NCBI GenBank assembly: GCA_050250955.1
Contig: JBFWNR010000002.1
Coordinates: forward strand, 558,001-622,000
Length of the DNA: 64,000 nucleotides
Origin: CAWAYR01 sp050250955
GTDB lineage: Bacteria > Acidobacteriota > Vicinamibacteria > Vicinamibacterales > UBA2999
Direction of reading: 5' to 3'
Numbering within the stretch: position 1 is the stretch's first letter; each line of letters starts with the position of its first letter. This document shows positions 9,940 through 18,462 of this stretch, one piece after another. Both the position numbers and the translations under genes were made by a program. The notes beneath the pieces are model-generated. The model did not search any database. It was given only the letters and a program-made list of their open reading frames with translations, and was not told the DNA's origin.

Positions 9940-10728
9940 CTACCTTTCGTCGTCGCGAATCGGGCCCTGCGCCACCAGCGCGGCGATCCGCGTCCGCACG
10001 GCGTCGATGAGGCGATCGCGGTCGTCGACGGTCAGCCCGGCGGTCGGCACCGGGGCCCCGATCCGCACCGACATCCGCACCGGCCGCACGATGGCGCTGC
10101 CGCGACGCATGGCGTCGCGGCCGCCGGTGACCGCCACCGGCACGATCGGCGCCTGCGCCTTGAGCGCCATGATGAAGCCTCCCTTCTTGAAGGGCAAGAG
10201 CTCGTCGGTCCGGCTCCGCGTGCCTTCCGGGAAGATCAGAAAGGAGTTGCCGGCGCGGATCGAGGCGGCGGCCTGGTCGATGGCGGCGACGGCCTCGTCG
10301 CGATTGGCGCGCTCGACCGGGACGAACCCGCCGATCTCCATCACGAGGCCGAGAATCGGCAGCGTGCGCAGCTCGGCCTTGAAGAGGATGTGGAGACGCC
10401 GGTGCAGGGCGCGGTAGAGCACCGGCGGATCGACGTTGCTCTGGTGGTTCGCACAGAACACCACCGCCCGGTCTGCGGGCACGTGCTCGCGGCCGACGAC
10501 GCGGTAGCGGATCCCGGCGGTGCCGAGGGCCAGCCACACGCCGCCGTGGCCGAGCTCGTAGAGCACGGCCTTCCAGCGCAGCGGAATCGCGATGGCCAGG
10601 CCGAGCACGCCCGCCACGGCGACATACGCCGCCGTCACGAGATAGGCCGCCGCGGAGCGGACGGCGGCCAGCGCGGTGGCCATGGCGTCGGGCACTGGCG
10701 TCGGGCGGAGGTCGGCGGCCGGAGACAC
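9940..10728 (-). CDS. plsC: 1-acyl-sn-glycerol-3-phosphate acyltransferase
   Basis: Acylates lysophosphatidate to phosphatidate at the inner membrane. 262 residues. A hydrophobic N-terminal segment (YLVTAAYVAVAGVLGLAIAI) precedes the acyltransferase box with the HX4D motif NHQSNVD, and the FPEGTRSR substrate-binding motif is intact. The start is taken as the GTG at 10728; an ATG at 10683 (MATALAAVRSAA) is an alternative that still includes the membrane segment. First gene of the plsC-DUF4126-VWFA unit. Confidence 0.93.
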   Translation of the reverse strand: MSPAADLRPTPVPDAMATALAAVRSAAAYLVTAAYVAVAGVLGLAIAIPLRWKAVLYELGHGGVWLALGTAGIRYRVVGREHVPADRAVVFCANHQSNVDPPVLYRALHRRLHILFKAELRTLPILGLVMEIGGFVPVERANRDEAVAAIDQAAASIRAGNSFLIFPEGTRSRTDELLPFKKGGFIMALKAQAPIVPVAVTGGRDAMRRGSAIVRPVRMSVRIGAPVPTAGLTVDDRDRLIDAVRTRIAALVAQGPIRDDER

Positions 10729-10786
10729 GAATGCCCGGCGCGGACCAGGTCCGGACCGGGCATTCTACCTGTCGAGCGCCGGCGGG

Positions 10787-11425
10787 CTACGAGGCGCGCG
10801 CCTGACGGGCCTTGGCGGGCGCGGCCGCGGCCTTGGCCGGCGCGGCCTTGACCGGCGCCACCTTGACCGGCGTCACCTTGGCCGCTGGCGCCGCCTTGGC
10901 CTTGGTCTCGGCCCGCTGGGCGTTGCGCGCCTTGACGCTGAAACACTTCTCGAGCGCCTTCTCGACGCGCTCTTCGATCTCGAGACTGGTGACGTTCATC
11001 ACCTCGGAGACTTCGGAGACGATGAGCGACTTGGCGCGATCGAGCATGCGCTTCTCACGGAACGAGAGGCTCTTCGACTTGGCGAGGAACGTGAGGCTCT
11101 TCAGCACGTCGGCCATGTCGGCGATCGAGCCGCTGCGCATCTTGTCGGAGTTGTCCTTGAAGCGCCCCTTCCAATTGGTGTGGTTGTCGATCTTGCCGTC
11201 GCCCAGCTTGCCGAACAGCCGCTCGACTTCCTCGTCGTCGATGGCGCGCCGCAGGCCGACGTTGTCGACGTTGGCCACCGGCACGAGCACCGTCGTGTCG
11301 TTGGAGAGGATGCGGAGATGGAAGAAGCCGCAGGTGGTGCCGAGAATGGTCTTCTCTTCGACCTTCTCCACGACACCAAGCCCGTGATTGGGGTAGATGA
11401 CCTTGTCGCCGACCTGGAATGACAC
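10787..11425 (-). CDS. carD: CarD/CdnL-family RNA polymerase-binding regulator
   Basis: 212 residues. The N-terminal Tudor-like RNAP-interacting domain begins FQVGDKVIYPNHGLGVVEKV, and the following helical domain (about 65-160) includes WKGRFKDN and KSLSFREKRML, as in CarD and CdnL. Members bind the RNAP beta subunit and stabilise open promoter complexes. The C-terminal ~45 residues are a low-complexity Lys/Ala/Pro tail (KVAPVKAAPAKAAAAPAKAR), histone-like and possibly DNA-binding; such a tail is not universal in the family. A perfect TATAAT lies about 64 nt before the start. Confidence 0.94.
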   Translation of the reverse strand: MSFQVGDKVIYPNHGLGVVEKVEEKTILGTTCGFFHLRILSNDTTVLVPVANVDNVGLRRAIDDEEVERLFGKLGDGKIDNHTNWKGRFKDNSDKMRSGSIADMADVLKSLTFLAKSKSLSFREKRMLDRAKSLIVSEVSEVMNVTSLEIEERVEKALEKCFSVKARNAQRAETKAKAAPAAKVTPVKVAPVKAAPAKAAAAPAKARQARAS

Positions 11426-11488
11426 GTGGCCCCCGTTTCAGGAGTGGGTGGGTCTATAAGGGCGGGAACGAACCCTCGAGACCTTGTC

Positions 11489-11494
11489 ATTATA
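11489..11494 (-). promoter_or_regulatory. carD -10 element (perfect TATAAT)
   Basis: TATAAT on the minus strand, about 64 nt before the carD ATG, giving a leader near 57 nt. No good -35 hexamer is found at 16-18 nt, so promoter activity may depend on activation. Confidence 0.55.
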
Positions 11495-11642
11495 GCCGAG
11501 AATTCGGGCATCTGCCACCGGAAACGCCTGGAAAACCGGGGGTTTTCGGCTGCTCATGCCGGCACGGACGAGCGGCCCTAAACCGTCCACCGACGAGGAG
11601 TTAGGTGCCCCGATTGGTCCCCGGTGGGGGGGCGTTTGCCGG

Positions 11643-11648
11643 TATTCT
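11643..11648 (+). promoter_or_regulatory. -10 element (TATTCT) for the exported methyltransferase
   Basis: TATTCT, then 7 nt, then the ATG at 11656. Member of the start-proximal -10 class. Confidence 0.45.
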
Positions 11649-11655
11649 TGCCGCC

Positions 11656-12249
11656 ATGGACCGCCGCTCCGCCACCGCCGGAAGCCTCGCCATACTGCTG
11701 AGCTGCATGGTGTCGGCGACGTCCCCGGCCAGCCAGGTCGCCCCGCCGCCCAAGCGGCCGGACGCGCCGAACCTGGCGCCCTACGTCCCCACCCCCCAGG
11801 AGGTGGTGGACCGGATGCTCGCCCTGGCGAAGGTGACCCGTGACGACGTGGTCATCGACCTGGGCTGCGGCGACGGCCGCATTCCCATCACCGCGGCCAA
11901 GGTGTTCGGGGCCCGCGGGATCGGCGTCGACATCGACCCGCAGCGAATCGCCGAGGCGAACGCCAACGCCCGCCGCGCCGGCGTCAGCCACCTGGTGACC
12001 TTCAAGCTGGAGAACGCCCTGACCACCGACGTGTCCAGCGCCACCGTGGTGACGACCTACCTGCTCTCGGCCTCGAACCTCAAGCTGCGCCCGATGCTGA
12101 CCCGCGCGCTCAAGCCGGGCACCCGCATCGTCGCGCACAACTACGGCTTCGGCGACTGGGTGCCGGAGCGGACCGAGACCTTCACCGACGACGCCAAGAC
12201 CCGCCGCACGATCTACCTGTGGACCGCCGACGGGATCGTGCGTCCGTAG
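11656..12249 (+). CDS. Putatively exported SAM-dependent methyltransferase
   Basis: 197 residues. The first ~30 form a signal peptide-like stretch (SLAILLSCMVSATSPAS), followed by a class I fold: VVIDLGCGDGRIPITAAKV (motif I) and GIGVDIDPQRIAEAN (motif II). YVPTPQEVVDRMLALA is the usual lead-in of a family of small bacterial methyltransferases seen with signal peptides. An exported SAM enzyme is biochemically odd because SAM is cytoplasmic, so the N-terminus may act as a membrane anchor. It overlaps the MutS-like gene by 31 nt. Confidence 0.85.
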   Translation: MDRRSATAGSLAILLSCMVSATSPASQVAPPPKRPDAPNLAPYVPTPQEVVDRMLALAKVTRDDVVIDLGCGDGRIPITAAKVFGARGIGVDIDPQRIAEANANARRAGVSHLVTFKLENALTTDVSSATVVTTYLLSASNLKLRPMLTRALKPGTRIVAHNYGFGDWVPERTETFTDDAKTRRTIYLWTADGIVRP

Positions 12250-14036
12250 CCGCCGACTATCGCGCCCGCCTCGCCGCCCACGAGGCCCGGGCCGGGTCGC
12301 TCGATCGCCACCACGACCGGCTCGGCGCCCTGCGCCTGGCGGTCGCCACCGCGGCGATTGCCATCGGCGTCGGCGCCTGGGGTGTCGGGCGCCTGTCGCC
12401 GTGGTGGCTGGCCGTGCCGGTGGTCGTGTTCGTCGGGCTGATGGTGCGCCACGCCCGTGTGCTCGATGCGCGGACCGAGGCGCGCCGCGCAGCCGCCTAC
12501 GTCGCCGCGGGTCTGGCCCGCCTCGAGCACCGCTGGCAGGGGACCGGGTCTCCGGGTTCGGCGTGGCAGCCGGCCGACCACCTCTACGCCGAGGACCTCG
12601 ACCTCTTCGGTGCCGGCAGCCTGTTCGAGCTGCTGTCCACGGCCCGCACGACCGGCGGCGAGGCCGTCCTGGCCGGCTGGCTGACCAGCCCGTCACCGCC
12701 CCCGGTCGTCGTCGCCCGGCAGGAGGCGGTCCGCGAACTGGCGGGACGCGACCAGCTGCGCGAAGACCTCGCCGTCCTCGGCCCCGACGTGCGCGAACGC
12801 GTCCAGACCGCGGCGCTCGTCGCCTGGGCCGCCCAGCCGGTGATGCCGCCACCGCGGGCCGCCCACGCGATCCTGGCGGCCCTGTCGGCGGTGACCCTGG
12901 CCGGCGGCTGGACGTGGACCCAGACCGGCTCGCTGCCGGCGTGGCTGGTGGCTGCCGTGGCGGTGCAGGGCGCCGTCGGCCTGTGGTGGCGACCGCGCGT
13001 GCTGGCGGCGATCCGCGCCCTCGAACCTCGCGTGCGCGATCTGGCGGTGGTCGCGGCAGTCGCCGCCCGCGTGGAACGCGAACGCTTCTCCAGCGCGCAA
13101 CTGGTCGGCATCGTCGACCGACTGACGGCGAGCGGCCGCCCGGCCGCCGCCGAGGTGCGTCGGCTGTCGCGACACGTGCACCTGCTGACGTCACGGCGCA
13201 ACCAGTTCTTTGCGCCGGTGGCCTTCCTGCTGTTCTGGGCGACGCACCTGTCCTGGGCGATCGACCGCTGGCGGCGTGACACCGGCCCGGCGGTGGCCGG
13301 CTGGCTCGACGCGCTGGCGGAACTCGAGGCCCTGGCGTCGCTCGCAACCTACGACGCCGAGCATCCGGGCCACGTCTTCCCGACGTTCCTCGACGGCCCG
13401 CCGCGGCTCACGGCGACGGCGCTGGCGCACCCTCTGCTGCCACACGGCGACGCCGTCGGCAACGACGTGACGCTGGGTGGCGACGGCCCGGCCTTGTGGC
13501 TAGTCAGCGGGTCGAACATGTCGGGCAAGAGCACCTGGCTGCGCGCCATCGGCACCAACGTCGTCCTGGCCCAGGCCGGCGCGCCGGTCCGGGCCGCGGC
13601 GATGGCGCTGACGCCGCTCCTGCCCGGCGGCACGCTGCGCGTCCAGGACTCGCTGCAGGCGGGGCGATCGCGGTTCTTCGCCGAGATCACCAAGGTGCGG
13701 GCGATCGTCGAGGCGGCGCGCGGCGCCGGGCCCGGGCATCCGCCGGTCCTGTTCCTGCTCGACGAGCTGTTTGCCGGCACCAACTCGCACGACCGCCAGC
13801 GCGGCGCGGCCGGCGTCCTCGGCGGCCTCGTCGACCTCGGCGCGATCGGGCTGGCGACCACCCACGATCTGGCCCTCACCACGCTGACCACGGCCCTGGG
13901 CCCGCGCGCCGCCAACGCGCACTTCGCCGACCGCTTCGACGGCGGCGGGCTGGAGTTCGACTATCAGCTGCGCCCCGGTGTGGTCGGGACGTCGAACGCG
14001 CTGGCCCTGATGCGGTCGGTGGGCCTCGACGTATAG
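12219..14036 (+). CDS. Membrane-anchored MutS-like ATPase
   Basis: 605 residues. The C-terminal third is a MutS domain V ATPase: Walker A GSNMSGKSTWLRAIG (about 427-441), Walker B VLFLLDELFAGTNSHDRQ, and the switch LATTHDLALT. The N-terminal part has two predicted membrane helices (about 36-77), two more (about 212-255) and another at about 330-345, in place of the mismatch-recognition domains. It therefore cannot be a standard repair MutS. The GTG at 12219 is used because no ATG fits. Upstream overlap and the tight spacing to the HerA-like gene imply a shared transcript. Function unknown. Confidence 0.88.
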   Translation: MDRRRDRASVAADYRARLAAHEARAGSLDRHHDRLGALRLAVATAAIAIGVGAWGVGRLSPWWLAVPVVVFVGLMVRHARVLDARTEARRAAAYVAAGLARLEHRWQGTGSPGSAWQPADHLYAEDLDLFGAGSLFELLSTARTTGGEAVLAGWLTSPSPPPVVVARQEAVRELAGRDQLREDLAVLGPDVRERVQTAALVAWAAQPVMPPPRAAHAILAALSAVTLAGGWTWTQTGSLPAWLVAAVAVQGAVGLWWRPRVLAAIRALEPRVRDLAVVAAVAARVERERFSSAQLVGIVDRLTASGRPAAAEVRRLSRHVHLLTSRRNQFFAPVAFLLFWATHLSWAIDRWRRDTGPAVAGWLDALAELEALASLATYDAEHPGHVFPTFLDGPPRLTATALAHPLLPHGDAVGNDVTLGGDGPALWLVSGSNMSGKSTWLRAIGTNVVLAQAGAPVRAAAMALTPLLPGGTLRVQDSLQAGRSRFFAEITKVRAIVEAARGAGPGHPPVLFLLDELFAGTNSHDRQRGAAGVLGGLVDLGAIGLATTHDLALTTLTTALGPRAANAHFADRFDGGGLEFDYQLRPGVVGTSNALALMRSVGLDV

Positions 14037-14037
14037 T
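14032..14037 (+). promoter_or_regulatory. -10 element (TATAGT) for the HerA-like gene
   Basis: TATAGT contains the TAG stop of the MutS-like gene and lies 8 nt before the ATG at 14046. It suggests the second gene can be transcribed on its own and favours 14046 over the ATG at 14040, which leaves only 2 nt. Confidence 0.4.
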
Positions 14038-14045
14038 CGATGGCC

Positions 14046-16469
14046 ATGTCCGGCGTCAGCGACTACGAGCAGCTCGGGCTCTTCTATCTCGGCCAGCGCT
14101 ACGACCAGGCGACGCGGGCGCGGCGCCCCGAGCCGGTGCTCTACGACTCGGCCGACCTGTTGACCCACGCCGTCTGCATCGGCATGACCGGCAGCGGCAA
14201 GACCGGGCTCGGCGTGGCGCTCATCGAGGAAGCGGCCATCGACGGCCTGCCGGTGCTGGCGATCGATCCCAAGGGCGATCTCGCCAACCTCGCGCTGCGC
14301 TTCCCGGGCCTGTCGGCGGCCGAGTTCGCGCCGTGGGTGAACCCGGACGAGGCCCGCACCCGCCAGCTGTCGCCGGCGGCGTTCGCCGCCGCCGAAGCGG
14401 CGCGCTGGACGGCCGGGCTCGCCGACTGGCAGCAGGACGGCGCCCGGATCGCCCGACTCGCCGCCGCCGCCGAGGTGACCGTCTACACCCCGGGCAGCCG
14501 CGCCGGGCTGCCGCTGTCGATCCTCGAGACGTTCAACGTGCCGCCGGCCGCCGTGCTCGACGACCCGGAACTGCTCGCCGAGCGGGTGCAGTCGGTGGCG
14601 ACCAGCGTGCTGTCGCTGGCCGGCGTCGGCGGCGAGGCGACGACCAGCCGCGAGCACGTGCTGGTGGCGACGCTGCTCCAGGAGGCATGGCGGGCCGGGC
14701 GGTCGCTCGATCTGGGGGCGCTCATCGCCCAGGTGCAGGCGCCGCCCGTCGCGCGGGTCGGCGTGCTCGAACTGGAGTCGTTCTTCCCCGCCGCCGACCG
14801 CTTCACGCTGGCGATGAAGCTGAACACGGTGCTGGCCTCGCCGGGCTTCGCCACCTGGCTCGAGGGCACGCCGCTCGACGTCGGCACGCTGCTCTACACG
14901 CCGGCCGGGCGGCCGCGCATCGCCGTGGTGTCGATCGCGCATCTCGACGACACCGAGCGGATGTTCGTGGTGGCGCTGCTGTTGGAGCAGGTACTGGCGT
15001 GGGTGCGGGCCCAGCGCGGCACGACGTCGCTGCGCGCCGTCCTCTACATGGACGAGCTCTTCGGGTTCCTGCCGCCGAGCGCCAACCCGCCGAGCAAGAC
15101 CCCGCTGCTGACGCTCCTGAAGCAGGCCCGGGCCTACGGCCTGGGCTGCGTCCTGGCGACGCAGAACCCGGTGGACCTCGACTACAAGGCGCTGTCGAAT
15201 GCCGGCACGTGGTTCCTGGGCCGGCTGCAGACCGAACGCGACAAGGCGCGCGTGCTCGACGGCCTCGAGGGCGTGGCCGCCGGGTCGGGCCAGGGCTTCG
15301 ACCGGGCCGCCATCGACACCCTGCTCTCGAGCCTCGACAAGCGGGTGTTCCTGCTCCACAACGTGCACGACCGCGAGCCGGTGCTGTTCCAGACCCGCTG
15401 GACCATGTCGTATCTGCGCGGGCCCATGGGCCGTGAGGACATCCGCACGTTGATGGATCCGCAGCGCGCCGCGACCGCGACCGCGCCGGTTCCGGCGGCG
15501 CCGGCGGCCATCGCGGCGGGTGGCAATCCCGTGGCCGCGTCCCCCTCTCCGGCGGCCGCGCCGGCCGCGGCCACGCCGCGGCCGATCGTCCCACCCGACG
15601 TGCCGCAGTACTTCGCGCCGGGGGCCGGGCGCTCGTGGGTGCCGATGCTGGTCGGCGCGGCCCGGGTGAGCTACAGCGACCGCGCGCTCGGGGTCGACGA
15701 GACCACCGACATCGTCGTGTGGACGCCGCTCGGCGACGGCCCGGTCGCCGCCGACTGGGAGCACGCCGAGCCCGCCGACTTCGCCGTCTCGGCGCTGACC
15801 CGTGAACCGGCGGGAGGCGGCACGTTCGCGGCGCTGCCGGCCGCGGCGGCCAAGCCGCGCAGCTACACCGCCTGGACCAAGGCCTTCACGAGCTGGGCGG
15901 CACGTTCGCAGACCGTGGAGCTGCTGCGTGCGCCGCGGCTCGCGCTGACGTCGCACCCGGGCGAGTCCGAGGGCGAGTTCCGCGTCCGCGTCCAGCATGC
16001 GCTGCGCGAGCGGCGCGACGAGGCGCTGGCGGCGCTCAGGGCCCGACAGGCGCCGAAGCTGGCCGCGCTCGACGAGAAGATCCGCAAGGCCGGCCAGGCG
16101 GTGCAGCGCGAGGCCGCGCAGGCGGCCGATCAGAAGCGGTCGGCGATGGTGTCGATCGGCGCGGCGGTGCTCGGCGCCGTGCTGGGCCGCAAGGCGGTCA
16201 GCGCCACCAACATCGGCCGGGCGACGACGGCGGCGCGGGGCGTGGGGCGCATCGGCCGCGAGGCGCAGGACGTGGCCCGCGCCGAGGCCAACGTCGAGGC
16301 GCTGGGCGCGCAGCGCGCCGAGCTGGTCGCCGGGTTCGAAGCGGAGCTGCAGGCGCTCCAGGCCGAGTGGAGTGCAGATGCCGAGACGTTCGAGCGCGTG
16401 GTCGTCAAGCCCAAGCGCGGCGGTGTGCAGCCGCAGCTGGTCGCGCTGGTGTGGCGGCCCGAGTCCTGA
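14046..16469 (+). CDS. HerA-like / DUF853-type AAA ATPase
   Basis: About 807 residues. The N-terminal motor has Walker A GMTGSGKTGLGVALIEEA (about 46-63), then AIDPKGDLANLALRFPGL, a Walker B-like VLYMDELFGFLPPSA, and CVLATQNPVDLDYKALSNAGTWF, which is characteristic of HerA/DUF853 proteins. A Pro/Ala linker (about 475-520) leads to a C-terminal region with an Arg/Glu/Ala-rich coiled coil (about 650-720) and a Gly/Ala stretch. It is longer than E. coli YjgR. HerA relatives pump or translocate DNA; the role here is unknown. It follows the MutS-like gene by 9 nt. Confidence 0.88.
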   Translation: MSGVSDYEQLGLFYLGQRYDQATRARRPEPVLYDSADLLTHAVCIGMTGSGKTGLGVALIEEAAIDGLPVLAIDPKGDLANLALRFPGLSAAEFAPWVNPDEARTRQLSPAAFAAAEAARWTAGLADWQQDGARIARLAAAAEVTVYTPGSRAGLPLSILETFNVPPAAVLDDPELLAERVQSVATSVLSLAGVGGEATTSREHVLVATLLQEAWRAGRSLDLGALIAQVQAPPVARVGVLELESFFPAADRFTLAMKLNTVLASPGFATWLEGTPLDVGTLLYTPAGRPRIAVVSIAHLDDTERMFVVALLLEQVLAWVRAQRGTTSLRAVLYMDELFGFLPPSANPPSKTPLLTLLKQARAYGLGCVLATQNPVDLDYKALSNAGTWFLGRLQTERDKARVLDGLEGVAAGSGQGFDRAAIDTLLSSLDKRVFLLHNVHDREPVLFQTRWTMSYLRGPMGREDIRTLMDPQRAATATAPVPAAPAAIAAGGNPVAASPSPAAAPAAATPRPIVPPDVPQYFAPGAGRSWVPMLVGAARVSYSDRALGVDETTDIVVWTPLGDGPVAADWEHAEPADFAVSALTREPAGGGTFAALPAAAAKPRSYTAWTKAFTSWAARSQTVELLRAPRLALTSHPGESEGEFRVRVQHALRERRDEALAALRARQAPKLAALDEKIRKAGQAVQREAAQAADQKRSAMVSIGAAVLGAVLGRKAVSATNIGRATTAARGVGRIGREAQDVARAEANVEALGAQRAELVAGFEAELQALQAEWSADAETFERVVVKPKRGGVQPQLVALVWRPES

Positions 16470-16486
16470 CCGCTGTACTCGCGTTG

Positions 16487-16506
16487 GGCAGCTCTTCAGA
16501 GCTGCC
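16487..16506. other. Perfect 9-bp stem-loop after the HerA-like gene
   Basis: GGCAGCTCT pairs with AGAGCTGCC across a 2-nt spacer, 18 nt after the stop at 16469. No U-tract follows, so an intrinsic terminator is not certain; it could protect or end the transcript. The rest of 16507-16700 shows no gene. Confidence 0.45.
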
Positions 16507-16700
16507 GACCTCCGTCGCCGGCGACGGGCCGGCGCGACGCCCCTCACACCTCACACGTCGGTCCGGGCTGCCAGGAGGGTACGATCTCGCGCTGGGGGCA
16601 CCCGGCAGAGCGCCCGGTCCTCAGATTTCGGCGTGAGGGACGCCACGTCGTCCCGTCCCGCTCGTCTGCGACCGTAGTAAGCTGAGTCGCTGTCCCACGT

Positions 16701-16788
16701 GCCGGCGTGGCGGAACTGGCAGACGCGCGAGACTCAAAATCTTGTGCCCCAAAAGGGCGTGTGGGTTCGATTCCCTCCGCCGGCACCA
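16701..16788 (+). tRNA. tRNA-Leu (anticodon CAA)
   Basis: The acceptor arms GCCGGCG and CGCCGGC pair perfectly, with discriminator A and an encoded CCA at 16786-16788. The D-arm contains GGCGGAACTGGCAGACGC. The anticodon stem CGAGA/TCTTG encloses loop CTCAAAA, with anticodon CAA at 16735-16737. The long variable arm (GCCC-AAAA-GGGC) marks a class II tRNA, and GGGTTCGATTCCC is the T-arm. Decodes UUG. Confidence 0.97.
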
Positions 16789-16877
16789 ACCGTCGCTCGA
16801 CCCGACGGCGCGAAGGCCGGCCGCTTCCCGAGCGATGGTCGGCAAGCCAGCCGTCTTTCGGCCTCGGTTCACCAGGC

Positions 16878-17165
16878 CTACAGCACGTCCCAGCCCGACC
16901 CGGTGAACTCGGCGTGCTTGGCCGCGGCATCGGCATCGAACCGCGCCGCGTCCTCGAGCGCGTAGTTGCGCGACCACAGCAGCTCGCCGTTGACGTAGAC
17001 CCGGAACTCGCGGCGCCCGAACTTCACGGTCATGCGCGCCTCGGCGCGATCGGCGCCGCGGCTGAGCAGCCACAGGCGGCGTTCGATGCGGGAGTGCAGG
17101 TCGGGGCGGACGGCGTCAGCCGGCGACGCCGCGGGAGGCTGGGGGGACGACGGGTCGTCGCTCAT
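16878..17165 (-). CDS. Conserved-looking hypothetical protein
   Basis: 95 residues starting MSDDPSSPQPPAAS. The N-terminal third is Pro/Ala/Ser-rich and probably disordered. The rest (HSRIERRLWLLSRGADR, then KFGRREFRVYVNGELLWSR) looks like a small alpha/beta domain. No family is recognised. It lies 50 nt downstream of the secreted hypothetical gene on the same strand, and its end faces the tRNA-Leu gene. Codon use and the absence of stops match neighbouring genes. Confidence 0.7.
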   Translation of the reverse strand: MSDDPSSPQPPAASPADAVRPDLHSRIERRLWLLSRGADRAEARMTVKFGRREFRVYVNGELLWSRNYALEDAARFDADAAAKHAEFTGSGWDVL

Positions 17166-17215
17166 GCGCAGCGGCTCACGCGAGCGAGTATAGCGGGTCC
17201 GGCCGGCCCGGTGGG

Positions 17216-18343
17216 TCAGTTCCGCAGGCCGAGCCGATCGGCCTGCTGGCAGTAGTCGCGACGGATCTTGAAGGCGGCCAGGCCGTCGCGGGTGGCCGGC
17301 GCGCGCAGGCTGTCGGAGGAGGAGATCACCTGCTGCAGCGCCATGGGATGGTGCATGTCGATCGGCGCGCCCATGGCATCGGTGAAGTAGTCCTCGCCGC
17401 CGCCGGCGTTGTACCAGTACCCGGGTTGCGCGTAGCTCTCGCGATCGCAGCCGCGGTTGCCGCTCCAGTCGTTCTCCGGGAACGCCCGCGACGCGTACAT
17501 CCGCGGCTCCCAGGCGTAGACGACCTCGGACGGATTGGAGCGGTTCAGCACCGTGATCGGGTCGAACACGGCCGGCGTGGCAAAGGCCCGGTAGACTTCC
17601 TTGCCGCCGTCGGCGTGCACCGACTGCTGCGTCGTCCAGATCTCGTAGCCGCTCTGCACCCGGCACGGCGAGTCGATCTGCATCACGTCCTTGATCGGCG
17701 CCCGGGTCCGCGGGTCGCACACCGCGCCGACGTCGCCGGTGTCCATCATCAGCTGCGTGAACGCCTTGAGGCCGAACTCGGGGTGGATCAGCCGGATCTC
17801 CGCCGAGTGGTGCCGGGTCGTGAACCGGCGCGGACCGCCGGTGCCCATGTGGAACACCGAGCGTGAGAAGACGCGATTGATCCGGCCCTCGTCGTTGCGC
17901 TCGCCGGGCAGGGCGATGAACACCTTGAACCCTTCGTGCGGCTCCTCGTGACCGGCCGGCTCGTCCTCCATGGGATGGCGGCGGCCGATGTAGCCGAAGC
18001 GCACCGGCGCGGCGGCGATGTCGCGGTCGGTCATCATCGCCGGGTCGTCGCCGTGCTCGTGGGCGTAGACGCAGCCGGTGGGGTCGACCTGCGGATGCCA
18101 CGTGCGATAGCGGTAGCCGTCGCCGCCGGCCACGACGTGGGCGTCGTGCACCTCGGCCGGGCAGTCGCCGAGAATCGTCGGATCGACCGCGCCCCAGATC
18201 GGGCCGTCGGGGTGCGGCGGCAGGATCGGCCGCTGCTGGGCCCCGGCCGCCATCGCGTGGACCGCCGGCGCGGCAGCGTCACCACACGCCACCTGGACGG
18301 CACCGGCCAGGATCAGCAGGCCGGTCAACATCCCTCTGTGCAC
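17216..18343 (-). CDS. Secreted protein of unknown function
   Basis: 375 residues. The GTG at 18343 (MHRGMLTGLLILAGAVQVACG) is chosen because a GGGGAGAG Shine-Dalgarno sequence lies 7 nt upstream; the ATG at 18331 would be too close to its only purine run. A signal peptide is followed by a His- and Asp-rich globular domain containing CVYAHEHGDDP, RFGYIGRRHPMEDEPAGHEEPHEG and six or so cysteines, plausibly disulfide-bonded. The regular His pattern suggests metal binding, but no family is recognised. Confidence 0.8.
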   Translation of the reverse strand: MHRGMLTGLLILAGAVQVACGDAAAPAVHAMAAGAQQRPILPPHPDGPIWGAVDPTILGDCPAEVHDAHVVAGGDGYRYRTWHPQVDPTGCVYAHEHGDDPAMMTDRDIAAAPVRFGYIGRRHPMEDEPAGHEEPHEGFKVFIALPGERNDEGRINRVFSRSVFHMGTGGPRRFTTRHHSAEIRLIHPEFGLKAFTQLMMDTGDVGAVCDPRTRAPIKDVMQIDSPCRVQSGYEIWTTQQSVHADGGKEVYRAFATPAVFDPITVLNRSNPSEVVYAWEPRMYASRAFPENDWSGNRGCDRESYAQPGYWYNAGGGEDYFTDAMGAPIDMHHPMALQQVISSSDSLRAPATRDGLAAFKIRRDYCQQADRLGLRN

Positions 18344-18462
18344 GCGTCTGCTCTCCCCTCGACCGGCGGCGGCCCGCATGGCGCTGCTGCACAGGATAGC
18401 AGCCTCGCGTCCCCGGCGTCGCGGGCTCATCGGGGCGCACGGTCGAGCCGAAACAGGAAGGG

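Noticed and set aside
16487..16506. Stem-loop as a rho-independent terminator
   Set aside because: No U-run follows on either strand; kept only as a stem-loop.
13500..16547. 1015-codon open frame on the minus strand
   Set aside because: It is antisense to the MutS-like and HerA-like genes and its composition is Arg/His/Gln/Gly-rich, as expected from the reverse of GC-rich coding DNA.
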